Shown: in pieces, positions 32,603 through 41,341 of the stretch | Layout of the letters: each line of letters opens with the position of its first letter | Position numbering within the stretch: position 1 is the first letter of the stretch | Origin: Pseudomonas umsongensis | GTDB lineage: Bacteria > Pseudomonadota > Gammaproteobacteria > Pseudomonadales > Pseudomonadaceae | DNA: 64,000 nucleotides | Assembly (NCBI RefSeq): GCF_002236105.1 | Contig: NZ_NIWU01000003.1 | Location: 126,501-190,500 of the forward strand | Direction of reading: 5' to 3' | Notes under the pieces: model-generated | Told to the model about the DNA's origin: nothing | Databases searched by the model: none | Seen by the model: the letters and a program-made list of their open reading frames with translations, nothing else | Program-made: the position numbers and the translations under genes

Positions 32603-33502
32603 TCAGCCACCACCAATCCCCGGCTGACCTAACCACTCGCACACCGCCTCAACCTTCATCCTGCCAAAATCCTCTCCATTGCGATTGCGCACGCTGACAT
32701 ACCCGCCAGCTCTTTCCTGTTCACCAACCACCACCAGGTACGGCACCGTCTGACTGTGATGTCGAATCTTGTGGCGAACTTTTTCGTTACGCAGGTCCGC
32801 CAGGGCACGCACACCACTGCGGCGCAAGTGTTCGGTAACTGCGTGTGCGTAACTTGCCTGCCGGTCATCCATGCTGACCACCACCACATGGGCTGGCAGG
32901 CGCCAATGCTGCAGCTCGTGGTGGTTGGACCAGCAGGTACCATAGATCCTTTGCTGCAAGGTTCCGTTGATGTGATCGAGGGCGAAAGCTTGTAAGACCC
33001 TGGTGGTGGGCACATGAGGGCCGCTCGTCACATAGTCGGTATCCCCCAGGCGATACAGCGACAGATCGGCGCAAGAGGGCGAGTGGTTGCGATTGCGACG
33101 GATCGAGTGGTTGGCCGCCGCCAATGATTGCATACGCGCTTCGATCAGCGGCAGGTCAGCGGTCCTCATTGGACGTTCGACAGCGAACTCACAATAGAAC
33201 CCGTCACCCAACGCCGAGCCGGTTCGCAATTGAGCATGGGAATGCAATTGCTTGACTGCCATCGCCAGCATCAGCGAACAGGAGCGTCGGAGGATCTCCA
33301 GGCCGTCGGGTTCCTGGGGCGTAACGATGCTGACCCTGGCATTGGCCCGGATCACGAACTCACAGTCGACCAACAGGCCGTCCACCCGACCCGCTACTGC
33401 AGCGTTGGCCAGCCCGGGGCCAATACTCGCGGCAATCTCATGTACGGACAGCGGTTGATCGTATTCACGCAATGAACCATCGGGCAGAGTGATCTGGATC
33501 AT
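32603..33502 (-). CDS. Threonyl-tRNA synthetase paralog lacking the catalytic core
   Basis: This 299-residue protein matches ThrRS at both ends but not in the middle. Residues 1-62 are the TGS domain (ITLPDGSLREYD, IGPGLANAAVAGRV), 63-195 the editing-domain region ending QQRIYGTCW, and 200-293 the anticodon-binding domain (VVVVSMDD, ALADLRNEKVRHKIR, VPYLVVVGEQE). The aminoacylation core with class II motifs 1-3, roughly 290 residues in normal ThrRS, is absent at a clean junction. The editing-site histidines of the ThrRS HxxxH motif are Arg73 and Leu77, and the editing Cys is replaced, although GPHVP remains. It lies behind folE2 in a zinc-starvation block and cannot charge tRNA; tRNA or mRNA binding is a possible role. 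Confidence 0.88.
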   Translation of the reverse strand: MIQITLPDGSLREYDQPLSVHEIAASIGPGLANAAVAGRVDGLLVDCEFVIRANARVSIVTPQEPDGLEILRRSCSLMLAMAVKQLHSHAQLRTGSALGDGFYCEFAVERPMRTADLPLIEARMQSLAAANHSIRRNRNHSPSCADLSLYRLGDTDYVTSGPHVPTTRVLQAFALDHINGTLQQRIYGTCWSNHHELQHWRLPAHVVVVSMDDRQASYAHAVTEHLRRSGVRALADLRNEKVRHKIRHHSQTVPYLVVVGEQERAGGYVSVRNRNGEDFGRMKVEAVCEWLGQPGIGGG

Positions 33503-33697
33503 AGTTTTTGTTCTCGAATGCTTCGATCACATGCGTCAGCGGCTTAACCTTAGATCCAAAACCCGGCCGCTGTCATGTAGACGTTTGTCGTGCCCACTCA
33601 AAACTCTTTCTAGAAAGCCCTGTAGGCGCGCAGCAGATTGATTGTTGATGCGCGCCATAACTTCGGTACAGAGCCTGGCGCAATGCCTGTAAATGGA

Positions 33698-34594
33698 TTA
33701 TGCGGCCTCCCAGTTCCACCGACTCTCGGCAACGGCATCGTGGGCATGCAGGCTTTCAGCATGGATGACGCGTATCTGGAACCCACTGACGCCGGGTGAG
33801 CGTTTCAGGGCCAGGTTCAAGCGTCGAGCAGCGTCTTCGCAAAACATCAGGTTCTGACCATTAGCCAAGGCGAACGCCTGTTCATCAGCCCGTTTGACAG
33901 CGGTTTGTACGGCGGTGCCGAGGGCTGCCTCGGCGTCGTTGATGATTGCGACCAGCGGCAATTCATCCAGGCTCTCGTGCAATCGCAGACTCAGTTGCGC
34001 CGTACTGCGTTGACTATGGGGCGTCGCAACAATGCCTTCAGGGGAACCGAGCCAAGCGAGTACTTCGTCGTGATGCAAAGTCCGGTTGGCAAAATCATCG
34101 ACGAATTGCTGTTGGATCAGTTGTCGGGACAGCGCGGCTGAACAAGGACAGGTTGAGGAATAAGGCAGTGCCATTTTTAGTTCCACGTGGAACATCTGGT
34201 TTTTCAAACGTGCTTCGATGCTGACGGGATAGCTTTTCCAGCCAGACAGAGGACTGACCAATGCCGGTCTTTTCAGCAGCAAATCGGTGTGAATAGTCAG
34301 GTAGGCGTTGTTTGATAGCCCTTCGTGACTGATCAGGAAACTATGCAAAACCCGTCGTAGCAGACCGGGCGAGAGCGTTTCTTGCTCAAGCGTTTCCAAC
34401 CCCAGATACAGCCGCGACATATGAATCCCACGCGCCTCGCCGTTATCGAGGCTCACACCCGCGTCGGCCGTCGCAGGCAATTTTTTGCCGTCGAGTAAAA
34501 CAGGAAGAGCAATGCCACACATGCCCACCCATTCCAATGGGTGGGCTTGGCGTAAAGCCTGCGCGGCGATATCCGGCAGAGTCAGCGCATTCAT
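33698..34594 (-). CDS. folE2: GTP cyclohydrolase FolE2 (type IB)
   Basis: This 298-residue enzyme makes dihydroneopterin triphosphate from GTP for folate synthesis and is the version used when zinc is short, because it can use other metals. It has the conserved CPCS motif (PYSSTCPCSAALSRQL) and HSQRS. MNALTLPDIA is taken as the start; an ATG four codons upstream (34606) is possible. The Zur-type palindrome in the divergent gap to zigA explains expected zinc regulation. Confidence 0.95.
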   Translation of the reverse strand: MNALTLPDIAAQALRQAHPLEWVGMCGIALPVLLDGKKLPATADAGVSLDNGEARGIHMSRLYLGLETLEQETLSPGLLRRVLHSFLISHEGLSNNAYLTIHTDLLLKRPALVSPLSGWKSYPVSIEARLKNQMFHVELKMALPYSSTCPCSAALSRQLIQQQFVDDFANRTLHHDEVLAWLGSPEGIVATPHSQRSTAQLSLRLHESLDELPLVAIINDAEAALGTAVQTAVKRADEQAFALANGQNLMFCEDAARRLNLALKRSPGVSGFQIRVIHAESLHAHDAVAESRWNWEAA

Positions 34595-34622
34595 GAGCAG
34601 GTCCATAGTGGAGTTTGTTGTG

Positions 34623-34643
34623 TAATGTTATATGATAACATTA
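34623..34643. promoter_or_regulatory. Zur box between folE2 and the COG0523 gene
   Basis: A perfect 21-bp palindrome TAATGTTAT-ATG-ATAACATTA contains the GTTATA...ATAAC core of proteobacterial Zur operators. It is placed to repress both divergent genes when zinc is plentiful. Confidence 0.9.
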
Positions 34644-34688
34644 AGACAAGCCCGATAATTTCACCGGGTACCCTGTGAGGAGCTTCTG

Positions 34689-35894
34689 ATGCCAAATCGC
34701 CTTCCCGTGACAGTCCTCTCGGGCTTTCTTGGAGCCGGAAAAAGTACACTTCTTAATTACATACTACGTAATAGAAATGGTCTGCGCGTTGCTGTCATCG
34801 TCAATGACATGAGTGAAATCAATATCGACGGCAGTGAAGTCCAGCGCGATGTCAGTCTCAATCGTGCGCAAGAGAAACTTGTGGAGATGAGCAACGGCTG
34901 CATCTGCTGCACGTTGCGGGAAGACTTGCTGAAGGAGGTTAGCTCGCTCGCCGGGGAGGGTCGTTTTGATTACTTGTTGATCGAATCAACTGGCATTTCA
35001 GAGCCGCTGCCAGTAGCGGAGACCTTTACCTTCCGCGATGAAAACGGCCAGAGCCTCACCGACATCGCCCGGCTCGACACGATGGTTACCGTGGTCGATG
35101 GCATGAATTTCCTGCTCGATTTCCAGGCTGCCGAAAGCCTGGCGTCACGAGGCGAAACGCTGGGCGAGGGAGATGAACGCGCGATCACCGATCTGTTGAT
35201 CGAGCAGATCGAATTCGCCGACGTCATCCTGATCAGCAAGATTGACTTGATCAGTAGCCGAGAACGCGAGGAGCTGACGGCGATTCTTGAACGCCTCAAT
35301 GCGCAGGCGCTAATCATCCCGATGGTCATGGGCGAAGTGCCGTTGGAGAAGATCCTCGATACCGGTCGTTTCAACTTCGAGAAAGCGGCGCAGGCACCGG
35401 GCTGGTTGCAGGAAATGCGTGGTGAACACGTGCCGGAAACCGATGAATATGGCATCGCGTCCTACGCCTATCGCGCGCGTCGCCCCTTTCATCCGCAACG
35501 CTTCTTCAATTTCATCGATGGCCCGTGGCTCAATGGCAAGCTGTTGCGCTCCAAGGGCTTCTTCTGGTTGGCGAGCAAACACACGGACGCTGGCAGTTGG
35601 TCCCAGGCCGGCGGAATGATGCGTTATGGTTTTGCCGGGCGCTGGTGGCGTTTCGTGCCGAAGGATCAGTGGCCGCAGGATCAGGAAAGCACCGCCGCCA
35701 TCCTGCAGAACTGGGACGCTGATAGTGGCGATTGCCGGCAGGAACTGGTGTTCATCGGCCAGAACGTCGATTTCGCGCAACTTGCCGCCGAGCTGGACGA
35801 TTGTCTGTTGAGCGATGAAGAGATGGCGCCAGGCGCAGAGAGCTGGTGCTCGTTGCCTGATCCGTTTGGCCCTTGGTATGAAGAGGCCGCTTGA
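34689..35894 (+). CDS. zigA: COG0523 (ZigA-type) G3E GTPase metallochaperone
   Basis: This 401-residue protein has the Walker A GFLGAGKST (12-20), the metal-binding CxCC motif (Cys71, Cys73, Cys74 in NGCICCTLRED), Walker B-like IESTGISEP and the GTP-specificity SKIDL. The C-terminal CobW domain has RPFHPQRF. Members of this subgroup are induced by zinc starvation and are thought to direct zinc to client enzymes. The ATG follows GAGGAG. It is divergent from folE2 across the Zur box. Confidence 0.92.
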   Translation: MPNRLPVTVLSGFLGAGKSTLLNYILRNRNGLRVAVIVNDMSEINIDGSEVQRDVSLNRAQEKLVEMSNGCICCTLREDLLKEVSSLAGEGRFDYLLIESTGISEPLPVAETFTFRDENGQSLTDIARLDTMVTVVDGMNFLLDFQAAESLASRGETLGEGDERAITDLLIEQIEFADVILISKIDLISSREREELTAILERLNAQALIIPMVMGEVPLEKILDTGRFNFEKAAQAPGWLQEMRGEHVPETDEYGIASYAYRARRPFHPQRFFNFIDGPWLNGKLLRSKGFFWLASKHTDAGSWSQAGGMMRYGFAGRWWRFVPKDQWPQDQESTAAILQNWDADSGDCRQELVFIGQNVDFAQLAAELDDCLLSDEEMAPGAESWCSLPDPFGPWYEEAA

Positions 35895-35897
35895 TCC

Positions 35898-36254
35898 TCA
35901 AGGCTCGAGCCAGGTTCCCTGGCTCTGGGCTTCGCAAAACGGCTTCAAATACGCCGCATCCGTGGCAACGCCGTAATAGTGAATATCCTGCCGGTAAGGC
36001 ATATTGGCGACTTGGGCGTTGCTGCACAGGCCGAACGCCCCACCAGGGCATTGGTCGACGTACTGCACTTCGACTTTCTGCCCTGCAAGGGTTGGCTGGC
36101 AGAATCCATCGGCGAACAGTTTTTGCGGAATGTTGCGGTTTTGCTGGCAGACTTTCACGTCAAGCCGTTCCGCCTGGCTGTGGACCACGCAAGCCTGGGC
36201 CAGCGCCTCGCCACTATTGAGCGCCAGCAGCAACGACACGCCTATCCACCGCAT
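35898..36254 (-). CDS. Small secreted Cys-containing hypothetical protein
   Basis: This 118-residue protein starts at MRWIGVSLLLALNSGEALAQ, a signal peptide, after a good GGAGG; an ATG six codons upstream is less likely. The mature part has six Cys residues (ACVVHS, KVCQQN, GFCQPT, DQCPGG, GLCSNA, PFCEAQ), probably three disulfides in the periplasm. No family function is known to me. It lies between two COG0523 GTPase genes and converges with the first, so a link to metal homeostasis is possible but unproven. Confidence 0.7.
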   Translation of the reverse strand: MRWIGVSLLLALNSGEALAQACVVHSQAERLDVKVCQQNRNIPQKLFADGFCQPTLAGQKVEVQYVDQCPGGAFGLCSNAQVANMPYRQDIHYYGVATDAAYLKPFCEAQSQGTWLEP

Positions 36255-36280
36255 TCTTACCTCCCAAGACACCTTCGATC

Positions 36281-37246
36281 ATGTTGCAGAACATACCCAC
36301 CCATGTCATCGCCGGGCCACTGGGGGCCGGTAAGACCAGCCTGATCAGCCACCTGCTGGCGCAACGTCCCGCTGGCGAGCGCTGGGCGGTGCTGATCAAC
36401 GAATTCGGACAGATCGGTATCGATGCCGCGTTGTTGACCCGTGATGCCGATGGTATCGCACTGGGTGAAGTGGCCGGGGGCTGTTTGTGTTGCGTCAACG
36501 GTGCGCCGTTTCAGGTCGGTCTCGGCCGTTTATTACGCAAGGCGCGACCGGATCGACTGTTCATCGAGCCGTCCGGGTTGGGGCATCCGGCGCAGTTGAT
36601 CCGGCAGTTGCGTGAAACGCCGTGGCAAGGTGTCCTGAGTGTCCAGCCCTGCGTTCTGGTACTGGACGCCCAGGCGCTGGCTGCTGGCAAGCCGCTCCCG
36701 CTGGCGCAACGGGAGGCGTTGGAGAGTGCTGGCCTGTTGCTGCTGAACAAGGCGGAACACCTCGATGAAATCGCTCGGCAACGCCTTGTCGCGCAGTTGC
36801 CGGAGCGCCCAATGTATTGGGCGCACCATGCAGCCTTGCCATTGAGCCAATTGCCAGGCCTGGCCGCGCAGGCTGTGGCGGGTGTGGATAACTTCGTGGC
36901 GCCCAAGGGTTTGGCACAGTTACCGGCGATCTGGACCGATCCGGCGCTACCGATTTGCTTGAGCCAGGCGCAGGAGGACAGCTGGAGCATTGGTTGGCGC
37001 TGGCATCCGAGCCAGACCTTTGACACTAACAGGATCGCTCGCTGGCTCGCAGGCCTTGATTGGCGGCGGGCCAAGCTGGTTATCCACAGCGTCGAGGGGT
37101 GGATGTCGGCGAATGCACTGGATAATGCGGCGCTGGAATGGCGGTCCAGCGAATGGCGCCAGGACTCGCGGATTGAGCTTATTTTCAGTCAGATGCAGGA
37201 TGTTCAGGTGCTGCAACGAGGACTGGACGGCTGTCGGTTGGGGTGA
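36281..37246 (+). CDS. Second COG0523 (CobW-like) G3E GTPase
   Basis: This 321-residue protein has Walker A GPLGAGKTS (12-20), the CxCC motif GGCLCCVNG (Cys68, Cys70, Cys71), IEPSGLGHP and NKAEH in place of the NKxD motif. It is about 80 residues shorter than the first COG0523 protein in this block and belongs to another subgroup. The start is 26 bases from the divergent Cys-rich gene and has no strong ribosome-binding site. Metal insertion or chaperoning is the family role; the client is unknown. Confidence 0.88.
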   Translation: MLQNIPTHVIAGPLGAGKTSLISHLLAQRPAGERWAVLINEFGQIGIDAALLTRDADGIALGEVAGGCLCCVNGAPFQVGLGRLLRKARPDRLFIEPSGLGHPAQLIRQLRETPWQGVLSVQPCVLVLDAQALAAGKPLPLAQREALESAGLLLLNKAEHLDEIARQRLVAQLPERPMYWAHHAALPLSQLPGLAAQAVAGVDNFVAPKGLAQLPAIWTDPALPICLSQAQEDSWSIGWRWHPSQTFDTNRIARWLAGLDWRRAKLVIHSVEGWMSANALDNAALEWRSSEWRQDSRIELIFSQMQDVQVLQRGLDGCRLG

Positions 37247-37247
37247 G

Positions 37248-37300
37248 GATCAAAAGATTGTCCGAACGCAGGCCGAACCTGCGGCAGCTTCTACAGGGAT
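37248..37300. repeat. Degenerate palindromic repeat (GATCGCAGC...CTCCTACA family)
   Basis: The stretch ATCAAAAGATTG ... CCTGCGGCAGCTTCTACAGG is a decayed single copy of the repeat found complete at 51668-51742 and 57244-57311. Confidence 0.6.
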
Positions 37301-37316
37301 CGCCAGTTGCGTTAGT

Positions 37317-37730
37317 TCAAGGCCGCCACTTGGTATGTTCCTGCCGCCACTGGCTCAATTCGATCACCTCGGCACGCGGCTTGACCACGTCGACCACCGT
37401 GGCGGTGTCGTCGAATGGCACAGGATAAGGCGCCAGTTCGATCTGTGCGCTGTGTGGGCCGAATTGGGTGATGGTGCCGTTGTGGCGGGTTTCGCCGGTT
37501 ACAGTGAATTCGAAGTTATACACACGGGCCAATCGTCGCCGACCATTGGCATCCTTGATGAACGCGATTTTTTTCAATGCTACGTTGCCATCCAGCAACT
37601 CGATCCCGAGCTTGGCGCAATGCTGCTTGACCCGCTCGAGTGCGTGTTCGCGCAAGCCGTGGTTGTGCCATAGCCAGGCAGCCGCGGTAGCGAAAAGCAT
37701 CAGCACTAGAATATTTCCAAGGGTCAGCAT
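37317..37730 (-). CDS. DUF3301 protein
   Basis: This 137-residue protein has one N-terminal membrane helix (GNILVLMLFATAAAWLW) and a soluble part with KQHCAKLGIELLDGNVALKK and RRLARVYNFEFTVTG, the DUF3301 pattern. It is probably anchored in the inner membrane. The function is unknown. It is convergent with the COG0523 gene upstream. Confidence 0.88.
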   Translation of the reverse strand: MLTLGNILVLMLFATAAAWLWHNHGLREHALERVKQHCAKLGIELLDGNVALKKIAFIKDANGRRRLARVYNFEFTVTGETRHNGTITQFGPHSAQIELAPYPVPFDDTATVVDVVKPRAEVIELSQWRQEHTKWRP

Positions 37731-37850
37731 CTACAGGGCGCTCCAACAAGATAGTGTCAGCTTAACTGTGTCGTTGGTCTGTCGTACAGGCTGCGTTTAG
37801 TCGCATACTGCGCGGCACGAATTTCAATCGTTTTACGGATAACTCACCGC

Positions 37851-38723
37851 ATGAAACGTACACCCCATCTGCTTGCTATCCAGTCCCACGTGGTGTTCGG
37901 TCACGCAGGCAACAGTGCCGCGGTTTTCCCGATGCAGCGGGTCGGGGTGAATGTCTGGCCGCTTAACACCGTGCAGTTTTCCAATCACACCCAATACGGC
38001 CAGTGGGCGGGTGACGTATTGGCACCGCACCAGATTCCCGATCTGGTCGACGGTATCGCGGCCATTGGCGAGCTGGGCAACTGCGATGCGGTGCTGTCCG
38101 GTTACCTCGGCAGTGCAGCCCAGGGCAGGGCGATCCTGACGGGTGTGGCGAAGATCAAATCGATCAATCCCAAGGCGTTGTACCTGTGTGACCCGGTGAT
38201 GGGCCATCCGGAGAAGGGCTGCAGCGTACCGGCGGAAGTCAGCGATTTCCTGCTGGAGGAGGCCGCCAGCGTGGCCGATTTCATGTGCCCCAATCAACTG
38301 GAGCTCGACAGCTTCTCGGGGCGCAAGCCGCAGTCGCTGTTCGATTGCCTGGCGATGGCGCGGGCGCTGCTGGCACGCGGGCCGAAGGCGGTGTTGGTCA
38401 AGCACCTGGATTATCCCGGGAAAAAAACCGATGTCTTTGAGATGTTGTTGGTGACGGCCGAAGGCAGCTGGCACCTGCAGCGTCCGCTGCTGGCGTTTCC
38501 GCGTCAGCCGGTGGGTGTTGGCGACCTGACGTCCGGGTTGTTCCTGGCCCGCGTCCTGCTGGGCGATAGCCTGGTGGCGGCTTTCGAATTCGCCGCGTCG
38601 GCGGTGCATGAAGTGTTGCTGGAGACCCAGGCCTGCGCCAGTTACGAAATGGAACTGGTTCGGGCTCAGGACCGGATCACCCATCCGCGCGTGCGGTTCG
38701 AGGCCACGCCGATCAGTTTGTAA
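37851..38723 (+). CDS. pdxY: Pyridoxal kinase PdxY
   Basis: This 290-residue kinase of the ribokinase superfamily phosphorylates pyridoxal in the B6 salvage pathway. It has the N-terminal substrate region IQSHVVFGHAGNSAAVFPMQ, the YLCDPVMGHPEKG segment and the C-terminal catalytic region GVGDLTSGLFLARVLLG with the GDLT aspartate. Length is standard for PdxY. Confidence 0.95.
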   Translation: MKRTPHLLAIQSHVVFGHAGNSAAVFPMQRVGVNVWPLNTVQFSNHTQYGQWAGDVLAPHQIPDLVDGIAAIGELGNCDAVLSGYLGSAAQGRAILTGVAKIKSINPKALYLCDPVMGHPEKGCSVPAEVSDFLLEEAASVADFMCPNQLELDSFSGRKPQSLFDCLAMARALLARGPKAVLVKHLDYPGKKTDVFEMLLVTAEGSWHLQRPLLAFPRQPVGVGDLTSGLFLARVLLGDSLVAAFEFAASAVHEVLLETQACASYEMELVRAQDRITHPRVRFEATPISL

Positions 38724-38736
38724 TCCGGTTACGGCG

Positions 38737-38782
38737 AAAAGATCGCAGCTTGCGGCAGCTTCTACAGAGGCTGCGATCTTTT
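38737..38782. repeat. Palindromic repeat serving as bidirectional terminator
   Basis: AAAAGATCGCAGC (38737-38749) and GCTGCGATCTTTT (38770-38782) form a perfect 13-bp inverted repeat with flanking A and T runs, between convergent pdxY and the thioesterase gene. It belongs to the same repeat family as 57244-57311. Confidence 0.8.
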
Positions 38783-38785
38783 GCT

Positions 38786-39268
38786 TCAAGCGTCGCCCTT
38801 GATTTCCTGATAACGCTTTTCCAGCTCCTGACGAATCTGACGACGTTGCTGGGCCTGGATATAACGGCGCTTGTCTTCACTGTTTTGAGGTTGCAGTGGC
38901 GGCACCGGGGCGGGCTTGCGCTGGTCATCCACGGCGACCATGGTGAAGAAGCAGCTGTTGGTATGGCGTACCGAGCGCTCACGGATATTCTCGGTCACCA
39001 CCTTGATGCCCACCTCCATGGAGGTGTTGCCGGTGTAATTGACCGACGCCAGGAAGGTCACCAGTTCACCGACATGGATCGGCTCGCGGAAAATCACCTG
39101 GTCTACCGACAAGGTCACCACATAGCGGCCGGCATAGCGGCTGGCGCAGGCGTAGGCCACTTCGTCGAGGTATTTGAGCAGGGTGCCACCATGAACATTG
39201 CCAGAGAAATTGGCCATGTCGGGGGTCATCAATACTGTCATCGACAGCTGGGCGTTTCCGGGTTCCAT
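38786..39268 (-). CDS. Acyl-CoA thioesterase (hotdog fold, YciA-like)
   Basis: This protein of 160 residues from MEPGNAQLSM has the hotdog signature NFSGNVHGGTLLKYLDEVAY and TLSVDQVIFREPIHVGELV, and a charged C-terminal helix (QQRRQIRQELEKRYQEIK). It hydrolyses acyl-CoA in the cytoplasm; chain-length preference cannot be read. An ATG 13 codons upstream is less likely. Confidence 0.9.
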   Translation of the reverse strand: MEPGNAQLSMTVLMTPDMANFSGNVHGGTLLKYLDEVAYACASRYAGRYVVTLSVDQVIFREPIHVGELVTFLASVNYTGNTSMEVGIKVVTENIRERSVRHTNSCFFTMVAVDDQRKPAPVPPLQPQNSEDKRRYIQAQQRRQIRQELEKRYQEIKGDA

Positions 39269-39554
39269 AGCGTTCTCACGGGTCAAGGCAAGGTTTGAGG
39301 GACGCACCTCTGCGGGCGCTTCAGCGGTTTTTTCAAACCAACAGATATCGGGACGCCGCGCGGGCGGCCGCCGTCACGCCTGATCGATCTGTTTCCATAT
39401 ATTGCACCGCCTTTTCGCCGGAAGTCGCGGTGTTACCCTGCAAAAGCCCGGACCAAGGGAAAAGTCCTACACGCAAAGCAGAATTTTACGCTGCTCGAAT
39501 CGGACGCTTAGCCGCGTCCGATGATTAAGCCAATGCACCCAAGGAGCCCACGCC

Positions 39555-41318
39555 ATGCATGCCATCAGTTTTATTCAGGATCTGGCAGTGATCATGTTGG
39601 TTGCGGGCGTGGTGACCGTACTGTTCCATCGGTTCAAGCAACCGGTGGTGCTGGGCTACATTGTGGCCGGCTTCATTATTGGCCCGCACACTCCACCGTT
39701 CGGCCTGATCCACGATGAAGAAACCATCAAGACCCTGGCGGAGCTGGGGGTGATTTTCCTGATGTTCTGCCTGGGCCTGGAGTTCAGCCTGCGCAAGCTG
39801 TTCAAGGTCGGTGCCACGGCGTTTATCGCGGCGTTCCTGGAAATCGTTCTGATGATCTGGATCGGCTACGAAATCGGCCGCTGGTTCGATTGGAACACAA
39901 TGGACTCGCTATTTCTCGGGGCGATCCTGGCCATTTCCTCGACCACCATCATCGTCAAGGCACTCAATGACCTGAAGATGAAAAATCAGCGCTTTGCGCA
40001 GTTGATTTTCGGCGTACTGATCGTCGAAGACATCCTCGGTATCGGCATCATCGCCTTGCTGTCCAGTATCGCGGTCAGCGGCACGGTCAGTTCGGGCGAA
40101 GTGTTCTCCACTGTCGGCAAGCTTTCGCTGTTCATGATCGTCGCGCTGGTCATTGGCATTTTGCTGGTGCCGCGCTTGCTGGCGTACGTGGCCAGGTTCG
40201 AGAGCAACGAAATGCTGCTGATCACCGTGCTGGGCCTGTGTTTTGGCTTCTGCCTGCTGGTGGTCAAGCTTGAGTACAGCATGGTGCTCGGTGCGTTCCT
40301 GATTGGCGCGATCATGGCTGAGTCTCGTCAGTTGCTGAAAATTGAGCGCTTGATCGAACCGGTTCGCGATTTGTTCAGCGCGATCTTCTTCGTGGCGATC
40401 GGGTTGATGCTCGACCCGATGATTTTGCTGCAATACGCCTGGCCAATTGCGGTGATCACCGTGGCGGTGGTGCTCGGCAAGATGCTGTCCTGCGGCCTTG
40501 GCGCCTTCATCGCCGGCAATGACGGACGAACTTCGCTTCGCGTCGGGATGGGGCTGTCGCAGATTGGCGAATTCTCTTTCATCATTGCATCGCTGGGCAT
40601 GACCCTGCAGGTCACCAGTAACTTCCTTTACCCGGTGGCCGTGGCGGTCTCGGTGCTCACCACGCTAATGACGCCCTATCTGATCCGCGCGGCCGACCCG
40701 CTGTCGATCAAGCTGGCCGCGGTGATGCCGCAACGGCTGGCTCGGGTGTTGGGGATGTATGGCGAATGGCTGCGCAGTATTCAACCGCAGGGCGAGGGTG
40801 CGTTGCTGGCTTCGATGATTCGGCGGATTTTGCTGCAGGTGGGGGTCAATCTGGCATTGGTGATTGCGATCTTCTTCGCCGGTGCTTACTTTGCCGAAGG
40901 CATGTCTACCTATCTGCAAGACTGGATCAGCGACTCGAGCTGGCAGAAAGCGCTGATCTGGGGTGGGGCGCTGCTACTGTCGCTGCCTTTCCTGATTGCC
41001 GCGTATCGCAAGCTCAAGGCGTTGTCGATGTTGCTGGCGGAAATGGGTGTCAAACCGGAGATGGCGGGTCGTCACACGCAGCGAGTGCGCCGGGTGATCT
41101 CCGAAGTGATCCCGATCCTCTCGCTGCTGGTGATTTTCCTGCTGCTGGCAGCCTTGTCGGCCAGTATTCTGCCGACCAACAAGTTACTGGTCCTGATCGC
41201 CGTGGTCGCGGCCGCCGTAGCGGCGTTGCTCTGGCGCTGGTTCATCCGAGTGCACACACGGATGCAGGTAGCCTTGCTCGATACCCTGGAAAACCACAAG
41301 GATTCGCCGGGGCATTGA
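39555..41318 (+). CDS. CPA2-family monovalent cation:proton antiporter (KefB-like)
   Basis: This 587-residue protein has about twelve membrane segments of the Na+/H+ exchanger fold (FKQPVVLGYIVAGFIIGPHT; GVIFLMFCLGLEFSLRKLF; LIVEDILGIGIIALL) followed by further C-terminal hydrophobic segments near 430 and 475, and 530-565. No TrkA-N nucleotide domain is present, unlike KefB/C. It probably exchanges K+ or Na+ for H+. It stands alone. Confidence 0.9.
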   Translation: MHAISFIQDLAVIMLVAGVVTVLFHRFKQPVVLGYIVAGFIIGPHTPPFGLIHDEETIKTLAELGVIFLMFCLGLEFSLRKLFKVGATAFIAAFLEIVLMIWIGYEIGRWFDWNTMDSLFLGAILAISSTTIIVKALNDLKMKNQRFAQLIFGVLIVEDILGIGIIALLSSIAVSGTVSSGEVFSTVGKLSLFMIVALVIGILLVPRLLAYVARFESNEMLLITVLGLCFGFCLLVVKLEYSMVLGAFLIGAIMAESRQLLKIERLIEPVRDLFSAIFFVAIGLMLDPMILLQYAWPIAVITVAVVLGKMLSCGLGAFIAGNDGRTSLRVGMGLSQIGEFSFIIASLGMTLQVTSNFLYPVAVAVSVLTTLMTPYLIRAADPLSIKLAAVMPQRLARVLGMYGEWLRSIQPQGEGALLASMIRRILLQVGVNLALVIAIFFAGAYFAEGMSTYLQDWISDSSWQKALIWGGALLLSLPFLIAAYRKLKALSMLLAEMGVKPEMAGRHTQRVRRVISEVIPILSLLVIFLLLAALSASILPTNKLLVLIAVVAAAVAALLWRWFIRVHTRMQVALLDTLENHKDSPGH

Positions 41319-41341
41319 TCATGTGAGGGGCGTCGAACGGC

